From Abelmoschus esculentus (lineage: Eukaryota; Streptophyta; Magnoliopsida; Malvales; Malvaceae): 64,000 nt of DNA. The position numbers were made by a program, and so were the translations under genes. Where the stretch lies: the NCBI GenBank assembly GCA_035048815.1, contig JAUCBN010000043.1, positions 1,121,001 through 1,185,000 of the forward strand, in the 5' to 3' direction. The notes under the pieces are model-generated. The model was not told the origin of the DNA and made no database searches. It worked only from the letters and a program-made list of their open reading frames with translations. Within the stretch, counting starts at the first letter, position 1. Every line of letters begins with the position of its first letter. Shown here in pieces: positions 21,899-34,239 of this stretch.

Positions 21899-22860
21899 AT
21901 GACAATCAGTCCTGTCCGGTGATTTTAGCCGATGGACATCCTGCTAAAAACAAATACTAGGAAATATCCCTAGAGAACGAATGTTTTTTTTTTTCTTATT
22001 ACAATTATTCTGTTTTTTCTTCAAATTTTCAAGCATGATATATTTAGTTTGTAATATAGTCGAGTGATGGCTACCAATAAATCCATCATGCGATGTACAA
22101 TAAATATTCCATTATTGTTGATTTATTTCATGTTATGATCCCATAGTTTCCAGATAAGGGATAATTTACTACTTCACCTTCTGAAATCTGACTCGACTTC
22201 CCATTGTTGGGAAATTATCATGTATTAGTTAACATTCCTATGAGATGAAGAGGAATTATATTGCAGGGTTAACTTTGTTTGATGAAGTACAACATTTGAA
22301 TTTGATCATTTTCAGAGTAATGCAGAATGAAACATACTAAACTGCAAGGGAACTTGCCATTATTATTGCTTAAGAAAAAGAATTTATAACATCGAATTCA
22401 AGCCGCTAACACGTTTATATCGCATCTCGTAATGGTGATGTTGCAGCGTTACCCTGACCATGTCTTTGGTTAGAGGCCAGTTTTGGTTGGAGTTCATGCC
22501 TAGATTTGGTTAGAGGCCAGTTTTAGCAAAAATCTTATCCGATATCTTAGTTCATGCCACTGAACTATTGTGCATGTTCAAATATGTCAAAGATTTGGTT
22601 GAGGTTCGTTGAATCTGGTTCACAGATTTATATTGCCTAGATTTTTCGATTTTTTTCTAATACATTCAAATCCGGGTATGATTCACATGTCCTAAATTGA
22701 ATTAAACTTGAATCTAAAATGGAAATAAAAAAAAAAAATCAAACTTTTATAAACTACTCACATAGGAACCAACAGATACACCACAACGATCCACAAGGGC
22801 TTAAAAGGGTCACATCGGTCTTCATAACCTTTTTTTTTCAGATGCAGGCTCTTCTCATAA
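21899..22860. other. Intergenic after the THE1-like gene
   Basis: The first 200 bases are 3' UTR with a T-run and AATAAA-like signals (near 22076 and 22100). Beyond that no gene is seen. Confidence 0.5.
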
Positions 22861-22869
22861 AACTTAAGT

Positions 22870-25028
22870 CAATTCTCGGGCATTGAGAGGATAGACGACG
22901 AGAGAGACTAACTCGAATATGAGAAAGAAGAAAAAAGAATCTGTGGATACATTATTCCTTACCTCATGAGTGACTTCTGTTGTTAAGGATAACATGCATG
23001 GAGCCTGCAGCATTCGTTTCATTGATGTTCGTTTGTTGTACAAGATTCTCGTACCAATCTGATCAAATTTAATAAAGCTCAAGTTACAATTTTTAACAGA
23101 TTAAACAAGCGCAGAAGAAAAATGTACATCTGACCTGAATTCTTAAATGTTCCCGAACAGGGTGATCGAATTCCAGAACCGATCAAGCAAGGTAGCTACT
23201 GCATCACGTATTTACTTCGGTAGCTACAAAACTCTCCTACGAAACCAGAAATTGAGCAAGATTGATATCAGTGCCAGTAATTTTAAAGTTGGCCTTTCAC
23301 CTTTGAAGCCATATTTTCAGCACTTCACAAAGCTCTTCCTCAATTAATCATGCCTTGTCGATATGACTCAAAAACATAATAAAAAGAATTGACAGTATTA
23401 CTGCAAACGTTCAGAAGAAGAAGAAGATAGAATCTTTTCCAGGGAATAGATGGAATGCAGTGTGGAAAGGAATCAGACTTGAAATGTAACCTGACAACTG
23501 TCAACGAGTCGGGCAGCTTTACTTATCATGTCAAAGTGGAAGCACATAAGAGTGTTGACATGCCACTGATAATCTCTTTTTGTCTGTATTAAGAACTCAG
23601 TTTATCTTTCAGCTGCCGTTGGAACCTGCTCTGATGCCAATTATGAATCCACAATAATCAACAAATGCCACAAAGAGAGAGTTCGTGAAAAAGTAATTTG
23701 CAAAGTACACAAAATGTAAACTTTATTTTGTCCCATATGGCTTTTCGGATTTTTCCTAGTTATAGGGTTCCAACTAAAGGCTTTTGCAACAGAAAACATA
23801 ATCCTCAAACCCGGACATGCAGGTCCGACAAACAATCAACGGATTTGATATTGAAGAACAACTCTTCTCCGGTTCTCCCGCAATTATCCAGTAAAAGAAT
23901 CACCACAACAGCTTCAGATACCAAAGGCTTCATTCTTTTGTTTAGTTTGTGTTTGCTTTAGTTCCATATTCAGGCAATGTAATATGACCAAATATTATGA
24001 ATTTACAAGACAGATATAAATACAACTATATGTGTAGCTAGAAACACGATAATTTAAACTGCTGCTGCTAAATAACTGCTATATCAGATATTATAAATTG
24101 CATAAGACGTAAGGAACTCAGTTATGTTTTCAGACAAAAGGTCATTCATTAAGGCAGTATGAACTTTATTACTAAACATAACTTACCGAATTAATTGCAG
24201 AATAAATTCCAGAGTTGTGACATTTAAGTATAATAATGATTAAACTTGATGGTATTACTAATTAGAGTAGAATGTACCGCGAATAAAATTTTAGGGAAAA
24301 TTTTCCATATTTAGATCATTCACAATTAACATATCAGTTTGAACTCGCTTAATCACAAAAGTGTCTGTTTCGTTTGCTGATAGTGAATGTTTCTTTCAAG
24401 AGGATATACAGCGAGAGACTAACACAAATAACAAATAAAAAAGGAACAAATTTTCCATGCATTATTTACTACCTCGCGACTTTTGTTGTTAAGGCAATTG
24501 CATGGAGCCAGCAGCATTTGCTTCATTGCTGCCAGACTGCTGTACAAAATTCTCTTTGAAGGAAAGACAGTAACAAGCTGATGAAATTCGTTAAAGCTAA
24601 GTTACTATCTTTAAGAGATTATAACAAATTGTGAAAAGGAATTATACATCTGACCTGAATTCTGAAATGTTCCCAGACAGGATGACAGAGATCTAGAACG
24701 GATCAAGCAAGGTAGCCACAGTGTCACGTATTTACAATACCAGAAACTAAGCAAGATTAACATCAGTGCCGGTAAGCATAAAGTTCACCTTTCTCCTTTA
24801 AAACCATATTTTCAGCACTTCACAAAGCTCGTCCTCAATTAATCATGCCTTATGACTCGCAAACATAATAAAAAGAACTGACAGTATTACTGTAAACATT
24901 CCATGCTAGTAAGAACAGTGGTAGAATACAAGATACCATTCAGAGATAAGGAATTTATGCAAACGTATCCATATAAACTGCAACATAAATCTATTTCTAT
25001 ATCTCAGCTTTAAGAAACATGAAAAAGA

Positions 25029-25074
<46 letters not shown>

Positions 25075-26190
25075 TAAAATAACTTCATTTTTCAGGTAAT
25101 AGACTGAATGCAGTGTGGGAAGGAATCATACTTGAAATCTAACCTGACAACTGTCAATCAGTCAGACAGCTCTACTTATTATGTCCAAGTGGAAACACGT
25201 ATGAGTGTTGGCATGCCACCAATACTCTCTTTTGTCCATATTAAGAAATAAAACATCTTTCAGCTGTCCATGGAACCTGCTCGGACACCAATGTAACTGC
25301 CATATAAGAATCCACATTAAATCAACAAATGTCACAAGAGAGAGTTCCTGGCAAAGCTATTTGTAACTTACACAAAATGTAAACTTCATTTTGTCTTATA
25401 TGACTTTTTGGATTTTCCCTAGTTATATGCAAAGTAATAAACATGCAGGCCCGATAAACAATCAATGGATTTGATATTGAAGAACAGCTCTTTCCCCGCA
25501 ATTATCCAGTAAAAGAACACCACAACAGCTTCAAAGACTCTGTTCCTTTGTTTAGTTTGTGTTTTCTTTAGTTTTACATTCAGCTGATGTAATATGCTCA
25601 AATAATATGAATTTACAAGACAGGTTATGATTAACACATACAATTGTAAGAGTAGATAGAAAACATGGTAACTTAAACTCCTGCTAAATAACAGATAAAC
25701 ATAGAAAAGTTCCCATTAATAGAATAAAGATGGTAAATTAATCTCTGTTAACAAATTACCATATATAACATTACATATTATAAATTGCATAGACAGAAAA
25801 GGAACTCAGCTATGTTTCCAGACAAGGGTCATTCAATTAATGCAGTGTGAAGTTTTTACTAAACATAGCTTACAGAATTAATTGCAGAATAAATTCCAGA
25901 GTTGTAACATTTAAGTATAATAAAGGTTAAACTTGATGGAATTACTAATTATAGATTAGAATCAAAAGCAGGCAACTCAAACACAAAATGTCCAACTAGT
26001 AAAATTCAAGGGGGGGAAATTCGTATTTAAATCATTCACAAGTAACATGTCAATTTGAACTTGTTTAATTAAAAAGTGACTGTTTTGAATGCCGATAATG
26101 AAGGTTTCCATCATCATACTGACAGAATATAAGCCTTTTGTCTTCTTATCATTCATACCAATCACTTGCATCTTCCTTGACGGGAGCTGC
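22870..26190. repeat. Diverged tandem duplication, two units of about 1.5-1.7 kb
   Basis: Many anchors recur in the same order: ACATCTGACCTGAATTC at 23126 and 24646, GCAGAATAAATTCCAGAG at 24197 and 25884, and CAACTGTCAA blocks near 23496 and 25149. The offset grows from 1520 to 1687 bp because the second unit carries insertions, including a dinucleotide repeat. On the minus strand some shared blocks look like exons with splice signals, for example an open segment ending CAG at 23491 followed by GT and one ending GAG|GTAAGG near 22963. Unit 2 has stop codons in the matching frame. I read it as a duplicated, decayed gene fragment of unknown identity. Confidence 0.65.
25029..25073. repeat. Compound microsatellite (AT)n(GT)n
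   Basis: About seven AT followed by about fifteen GT units, inside the second duplicated unit. It is absent from the first unit, so it arose after the duplication. Confidence 0.95.
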
Positions 26191-26972
26191 AAATTTATGG
26201 CATGACGAAGTTGACATTGAGCATGACATGCTTCACCTTTATAAGTTCATGTATTATTTGTTCGTTAGATATCTTAAAACAATTCATTTGAAAGAAGCTA
26301 AAAACTAGAAGAAAAGCTTAAAGGGAATTAACAGTCTTGACATGAAGGAAACTAGCTGAAGAATTCCGGCAATCAAGCATATAAGTCCCAAACGTAATAT
26401 TTTCAATCAATAAATCTAGACAATTATCATGTGATTTCCAACCAAGAATTCCTTTTTTTTATTAAAGATTCATGTTGAATTTTTCAGAAACTTGTCTGTA
26501 AAACTACAAATTGGGGCCACACAAAACTACAAGGTCATTAACTAATAATATACTTCCTAAAAATCTTAATTCACAATACTAGACTGGTGGTTCTTGTGGC
26601 CCTAACTAGTCTAAGATCGATCATCCTTTAGTTTCGTTGACAGATTACAGACTAAAAATAGTGAAAACTTTTGAAATGTATATGTTGTGTTCTACCGTTT
26701 TTATCTGTACTCTTAATGATTGACATCAGTTATCAATTCCTTTACCAGAAGCAATCATCTCACTTCAAGAATTTCTTGTCTGAATACCATAATTACTATG
26801 GTTTGATTTTTTAACTTATAGTCAAATTGTTTGTAAACATTCCTAGGGTACTGCAAAGTAGCATAGAAAGTTTACCACAGAAGTCACTTTGACAGTTTAA
26901 TGGAAAACATAAAAACGATAATTAAAAGTTTTCCATCCACAACGGAACAAACTTCTTTGACTTATTAGCATA
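26191..26972. other. Region downstream of the VAL-like gene
   Basis: AT-rich DNA that should hold the 3' UTR of the minus-strand VAL-like gene. No further exon or CW-domain coding segment was found. Confidence 0.4.
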
Positions 26973-29900
26973 CTAGTTCGCTGACAGATAACAGCATGTA
27001 TAAAAGGAACTTCCAACACCTTCGATGAAAAGCACAAGTTGCACATTGGTCTTTGGACGCTAAAGGCGGTTTCAAACATCAGTTGAGCTCTGGAAAAGAA
27101 AGTGTGAAATCTTAGGATGGTAAAACAACAGTTTCTAGAACATAAAATCTGTAAACACATCATATATCAAGATTATATAATCTTTCATTATACCATCAGT
27201 TGAGAAACCACAATTCCCCAACATATGTTGGAAATTGTTCGTATCATGAGAGTATGTTATCTGAGAAGTGTTAGAGCTTGAGGGGGTGTAAGTTGACGAG
27301 GTGTGTTAGAGTTTTTATTTAATGTGTAATTAGAGCTTATTCCTAATCAGTAGTTTAGATTTACTAGAAGTCTTATTTAAATTAGGAATAAGCATTATTT
27401 AAATTAAAGATAAAAGTATAGTTTTAGTTATATTAAAACTCTATAGGCTTACTCTGTATATATTTGAGAATTACGAAAAATAAGAAAATACAGAGGAACA
27501 CATTGTTTTCTCTGTAAAATATCTTGTTCATCTTCCTCAAAAAACAAATCCTAATTATCAATCACACACAAACCGCCATCAATCATTGCATCTCCGGCCG
27601 CCATGGCCCCTTTCTCATAGAGAGAATACGAACTATACTACTGAGATGAAAGATTAAGGTTTACCTTAACAACATTATACACATCAAAATTATACTCAAA
27701 AGATTAAAAAGCTGCCAACACTAAGTAATCTTTTATACCATACCATCAGGAAAACAAGAATTATGATTATTATGATATTACTATTACAATTATCATTGGT
27801 ATCATTTCTATCATATGATAATCTTATCTGCAGCCTATCCTAGCATACAACCTTTTCATGAAATGCATCAACCATTGCACCACTGACATATTATACAGAT
27901 TTGAAGCAGATTTTTTATGAATTACTTAATAAGGACTAAATAGATACCAGCAAATGTTGTACTTATCAGACCCGGGCACACTAAAAAGATAATTTGACTT
28001 TATCAGCAGACATACCTTCACAACAACCTTCGGAGCCTGATACTTTTTGAGTCCCATGAACAATTTTCCATCTGCTTCTCTTTTATAAAATGTAACTGAA
28101 AATTTCATCGAGCAGTCACTACTAAAATTGTAATTCTTGGGGTGAAACAAAATAAATCTTGAAAATATTTCTGATAAAGTAAATCAGAGCTGGATATATT
28201 TTCATTTAGGGGCATGAACTGTCATTACTAAATTTAAAACATATTTTTCATATACATCTGATGATATAGATACATCTGAGATATCTATCGTTTAGCAAGC
28301 ACAGCTAAGGTCAAATTTGCTAATTGATTGAGACAAAATAGTAAGGCAAAAAGGAGAAAATAAAATATACTATTCAAATGCCAGATCCACCGAAAAGGAA
28401 AACCTAACTTGTTAAAAATGGAACAAAAAAATTGGACACTTATATCAATTACCTGTATCACCTGCTTCACAGTGCATCAGGATCATGTAATCTTTAATCC
28501 CTTCAAGAACATACATCTTTCCATTACTATTTGTCCAGTAACGGAAGAAAAGTTCCCAGTCATTTCCTTTTGTGTCTTGCACCATGAGGAAGATTCCTTG
28601 TTGCCCCGAAATCTTTGGGAAATAAGCCTGCAGTAGTCTCTTTCAATACAAGAAATATATACCGGAGCGCATATATATATGAAGCGTCATGGTGCATCTA
28701 ATATGACTCAAATAGTTAAGTGTAATTTAAGCAAAGAACACATACATATATAATACTAATAAATTCCAAAATTACAATAAATGCAAATGATGCATTATAA
28801 AACTGTTCGACCACAATCACAATCACCATCAAGAAACTTAATTTATCTTCCAATTCATACAAAATTAAGAAAATAATATATATTGTATGCAAAAACTTAC
28901 CTCAGCGCATCTCTTTGGTAACACTAGGCGCCCATTCCTGATGTCAGCATCACTAGCAGTCAATTCTTTCTCAAACAAAGGAACAAGACTTGATTTTGAC
29001 CTGAACAATAATTAAGGACTCAAAATTTCAAAGACAACATGAACCAGGATATTACATTTAAAATATATTAAGATAAAACAGTAAAATAACACAGTAAATG
29101 ATTGTTAGACTAAATATAACATCATATAGTATGGCAACCACATAATCCTTACAAAAATGGTAAACAGTACAATAGATATAAACTGAAGGTTAGTGGATAC
29201 TGTCTGCATATTTCCCTTAGCTCCGCTGAGCTTGCCCTTGGCGAGTACCTATATTGTACTTGAGTCTGTTTATCGGCATCTTTAAGGCACCTACGACCAT
29301 TCTTCCGACGGCGACGAGAGCTTTTGGTTTCATCAAGTGAATTCACAGAGTCTTCTTCTTCAGTTTCTGCTGGAAGAGATTGAGCTTGAGGAATAAATCC
29401 AGGAGTAGTTGGAATGGCTACCTTATTAGGTGAGGCATTGCGTACAACACATCCAGCTGATGGAATTGGATCGACCCCTAATTTAGTTCCAGCAACAAGA
29501 GTGTAAGAGTCAATTTTCCTTCCTAGTGGAAACCATATTAATGAGAAGCTATTGCTATGAGCACTGAAGGAGAGGAGTAAGAATAAAATTAAGGAACTTC
29601 TGTGTGCATTCTTTATTTGTTTATTGATGAAAATAATAACAAAAGCACTCTTCCTATCCAAATCACCTCCCACTCAGTTGGACTTTGAATTTAAGACGGA
29701 TTAGGCACATAATTTTAGCCTATATTACATTTATTTAACATGATGAACAATTTTTTCTCTAATTTTAGTTAGGTCCAAAAAATAAGATATATTAAAAATT
29801 CACCAGTTATCATTTTCTCTGGGTCAGCAGAAGGTACTTGAGGGGAGTGCTCTGCTTGCAGCATAGGCTCATGGCGCCCTAAGTCTGGTGAGCATTGGTG

Positions 29901-32900
29901 TGGTGCCTGAAATAGAAGAATTCAACAAAATATAAATTCATTTGATGTTTGGAACATTTATTTAAAGATGATGGCCTTATTTATATGTTATGTAATTCGG
30001 TATAAAATGTTAGTCACATGCGAAAAGGGCATCAAAATTTAAAAGATAAAATGGCCAGATAGTTGACTCCTACCAAATCTCCGTTTTTGGCACACTTCAG
30101 ACATTGCACGCCACCAAAGTCCATTATTGTATATGCATGGGCAGCCATAATACATCCACAATGAATTCGCTGCAACAAATGGAAGAGAAATCAAGCATCA
30201 GAGAATATGTTTTGCAGACTCGAAAATAAAGTTCAAGATAAATAACTTGAAAAGAAATTATATACAATCACCTACATACCTGGAAAAAGAAAATACAAAA
30301 TCGATAAGAATTGTCATATTACCTTTTTACAAGAAGCGCACTCTCTCCAACCATTCTCTTCAGGATGAAAAGTATCACAGAATCTTCCTTCATTAAAAGC
30401 GGTACTGAATTTCCAAAAAAAATAAAACAGAGTTTGTATATGAACACTACAGAGATAAATAACTCAAAACCTGTTTCCAGGGTTCCTGACATCACCTTAT
30501 GAAACAAATGATGCTAAAATAAGGATACCATCATTAATTGAGATCTAGGATACAGAAATTTCTAAGAACCACATTGATGCATGCACTAAAACTTGAACAT
30601 AGAATCCATGATGTCAAAAGCAAAGTTTAAGCACATGTTTTCATATTGTAAAAAGAGGAACAAGCTCAAGTAAATCAATACATGAAAAGAAACAAACCGT
30701 GCCAATCAAAAATGAAAAGCACCAATCAAGCCGAAGATGTCCGCAAATAATTCAGCCTAAGAAATTCAAGATAATATTGATATAACGAATAATTATTCGT
30801 TGTGCTTTATTAAATGTCAATGCACATGTGAACAAGAACAACCTCCAATGCACCAAGAGACATAGTAAGAAAAGAAGAGCAAGGAAAAGCAATCAATTAA
30901 TAAATAACTTCTTAAGCGACAAACGTATGCAGCATTACTAAAAGTAAGAACAAATACGACACCGTTCAATCATCTGATGCCCAACTGACTACTTACCGTA
31001 ACTCTAACTACAACTGGTTCGTGACAACACACCAAAAGATTTCAAAAAGCATGCTGAAAAGGACTTTTTCTTGGTTTTTCTAACAAAATAGAATTAAAGC
31101 AATCATGATGTGCAACTCATCATTTTTACCAAAACGGCATACTTTTGGATCAATTTTCATAAATGTTTTACTGATTTAGTCACAATTATTCAGATTGCTA
31201 ACATCTATACTTGAGTGATACACAGATTTGGATACAACACAAAAATAGAGAATATAGATCGCTCTTTATTTCCTAAAACTTATGACCATGTAATATTTGT
31301 ATCTAACATGATTTTCTCTCTAAACCAAGGAAAAAGGAAATTGAGCATCAGAGGCCCAATGCTTTGGAAGCCGTTGTTCCTCTTCCATCACTGACCCGCC
31401 CAATTACTCCAACCAAACCAAAACTTTTGATGGTTTATGTTGAATGTGTAAATTAATACAAAGGGTAGAGGAAGAACAAAAGGCTCTGACCTCTAAGTGT
31501 GATAAAAAGCAACTGACAATCTTTAAATCAAATGCTAAATTGTCTCATAAAAAGTACAACTCTCTTCAATAAGATCCTGTTAGCCAACTCTAGTCCAGCC
31601 ACAAAACTTGTCAACAATGAAGGCAAAATAACAATTCCACGTAGATATAACTTCATGGCGAATAGAATATTCGTCCAACACCCAATTATGACTTGCTATA
31701 ATGGTATCTCAGGGTGCGAACTCTCTCGTGATGAGACTGTTATCTAGTAGGCCTATTATACTCAATACATGTGAAATGGTTATTGTTTCCTCGACACCAT
31801 CCGTCGTATTGATACAAAGATGGCCGGGTGGTAATGACAGGTGGTTCAACTTGTTTGGTACAAAGTGGAGAGCTGTGGCCAAAGGTGGTGGGAATGGAGG
31901 GAAGATAGAGGGGGTGAGGATTGAGAAGGTCTGAAGAAGATGGTCGCTTTAGACCTCTCTCCCCCATTCTATAGTCTTATATAGTTGGTTGCTAAAGGTG
32001 TCAAGTGGATGCCAGTCATTGGGGATTAGAGGCAAGTGGAATGATGTGATTGGCCTAGGTAGCTTGGCGACATGATGCGACAGTTGATATTTGACCCTGC
32101 AGTTGACACGAGGCACCAGCATGGATGGGCATGTTGTGGCAGAGGTGTCTCCGGAGGGTTCCTTATTGTACCCTCAGAGGTGGTGTTTACTTTCCTTGTT
32201 GTGCAACTTTCTGGAGGGTTCCTTGGGATCTCCAAAGGTGTATTTACTGTAGCTTTATGACGAAGGGTATAACAAGTTGAAACTAAAATCTACCTTTTTA
32301 ACACCATAGAAGCTACATATCTATTATGGAATGTATTATTACAATAAAAAAGAACTTTCCTAATAACCATAAGGTTAACAGCTACCTCTTACATAAAATG
32401 GAAAAGCTCTATAAAGAACACTCAACACTCTATTAAAAATAATAGAATTCACAAAGATGTTCGGCGCCTCTTAGCAATTCAACTTATAAAATCATATTTC
32501 ACTGAAGACACCTAAAGAAATTCCTAATCCAAACAACTCTAAAATCAATTTTGGTCCATTGTTAGACTAGACAGTAATATTTAATCTTTTAACAACTTTA
32601 CACAGACTCTGTATAAAATGATCTCTTCCACAATATGATTAAGTATACATCCATAAACTATATGAAAGAAGCTTCTCAGGATATGAGAGATGGTCTTATT
32701 TATCCAATTAGTTGATGAATCAAGGAATATTATTATGAATAAAGAGAATTATCATCATGATTACGTGCTTGATGTTCCATATTTTATGAAAATGATTCAA
32801 TGTATATTCAAATTTGTGAAGATAATGTTTAAAATAACAGAAACATTTAGTAAGATCTTTTATTGTTTCCAGAAATGCCTGTTACAAACCTTCTGTTAAC

Positions 32901-34239
32901 AATTTTCTCAAATAGATAAATAAATATGTAAATGAAATGCGAGAGGTTTACTCCACAAGAAGGGCATAGAAGAGAAGTGATGGAAGTTGTCAGTGAGAAT
33001 AACTTACATAACAAAGGAATTGGATGAATGGGGTACCTAGGACAAACATAACAGCAACAATGGCAATAGAAACAAGCTTACTCCATCAGTTTGTCATGTA
33101 ATCTCATGTTTACAACTTTTTTTTCTAAAATTTCCAGTTACTTTCTTTGGTAACTGTATCACCAACTCATCTTTATCACTAAGTGTGAAGACTGAGAACA
33201 TCAGCGAACACCAGGGTTTCTTGACCATTGTTCTTCATCTTGCTCTTCAAACATAATCCGTAGAAGGAAAAGGAAAAGGCAGAATTGACAAATGGAGGGT
33301 AAAAAGCCCCCCATAAAGCAATACATTGACTTGGGACAAGTACTAAAACATGGCAAGTAATTCCTCTTAGTATAGAGTTTACATTCACGAACAGCATCCA
33401 TGTCAGCAGAAGGGATAACATGTATAAGCGATTAAAATAGGCCCAAACAGTATAACAAAAAAAAAAGATTCTGTGAATAAATTTTTCGATCTAAGTGGGC
33501 TACACTTTACAAACAGGAGAAGAAATAACCTTCCTATGTATATAGTTCTTAAAAAATAAAAACTATACCAAAGCTCAAAGCAATACATAACAAAAAACAG
33601 TTTATACCACAAATTTTACTACCCTTCGGATAAACCAAAGTTGAAGAGACCAACTTGTACCAAACACCAAATCAACATGAAAAACACCAAACAATACACT
33701 TATTTCATCCCAAAATTAGAATTAAGCTTCATTACTTGACAAACATGGAAAAAGGAATACAATTTATCCATCTTACTTTTCCTAATATGTGTTTACAGTT
33801 TCAAACTACTTAAATGAACGCAATTAAAATATAGTAGTTTTTCACAATAGACATTTGCTTTAGAATTTCCAATCTCATAAACAATATATAAATAAACAAA
33901 CAAAACAGAATTTGAGACGAACCCAATTTTAATTCAACAGGTTTGGTTGGGAATCTGTAAAAACTGGTTTATTAAAGATAAAGACAACGATTAAAAAAAT
34001 CCCAACTTTATCAAATCTAAATCTAAATATCAAAATTCAAAACCCAACAAAAAAAGAACAACAACATGCTTCGGAAGAAAAGTGAGATTTACAGTGAGAG
34101 AAAGCGTTAAAAAAAAAGCTTACCCACAGGGATGGCAGAGCATGGCGAAACCGGCATTACGAAGTTTCCAACCGGGGTAGAACGTATCAGATAGAGCTTC
34201 GCAGTGAAAGCATCTTCTACTCATCGAATAAGAAGCCAT
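26973..34239 (-). CDS. VAL/HSI2-like B3-domain protein, short form
   Basis: Nine minus-strand exons can be joined in frame: 34239-34124, 30404-30323, 30169-30074, 29906-29804, 29522-29201, 29000-28901, 28627-28453, 28095-28016 and, less surely, 27059-26973; total 386 residues. Exons 1-3 encode a cysteine-rich PHD-like domain (CFHCEALSD, FCDTFHPEENGWRECASC, RIHCGCI, GGVQCLKC). Exon 5 has a basic RRRRKNGRR stretch. Exons 6-8 encode the B3 DNA-binding domain (PLFEKELTASDA, GRLVLPKRCAE, AYFPKIS, KMYVLEGIKDY, AGDTVTFYKREADGKL). VAL proteins bind RY elements and recruit Polycomb to silence seed genes. Known VALs continue after B3 with an EAR motif and a CW domain; none was found here, and exon 9 ends after 28 unmatched residues. 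The last exon is the weakest part of the model. Confidence 0.8.
27266..27600 (+). mobile_element. Possible solo LTR, copia-like
   Basis: Inside intron 8 of the VAL-like gene. It starts about TGTTAGAGCTTGAGG, has a promoter-like CTGTATATATTTGAG followed by an A-rich tract, and ends in an ACACACA region. It looks like an LTR, but I could not find matching 5-bp flanks, so the ends are approximate. Confidence 0.3.
31690..32275. other. GC-richer insertion in intron 1 of the VAL-like gene
   Basis: Within the 3.7-kb intron 1 this block is clearly richer in G/C than its flanks. It contains a GGAGGGTTCCTT motif twice and, at its left end, AATGGTATCTCAGGG, which resembles a degraded tRNA primer-binding site. 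No retroelement domain is readable. A decayed retrotransposon fragment is likely. Confidence 0.35.
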
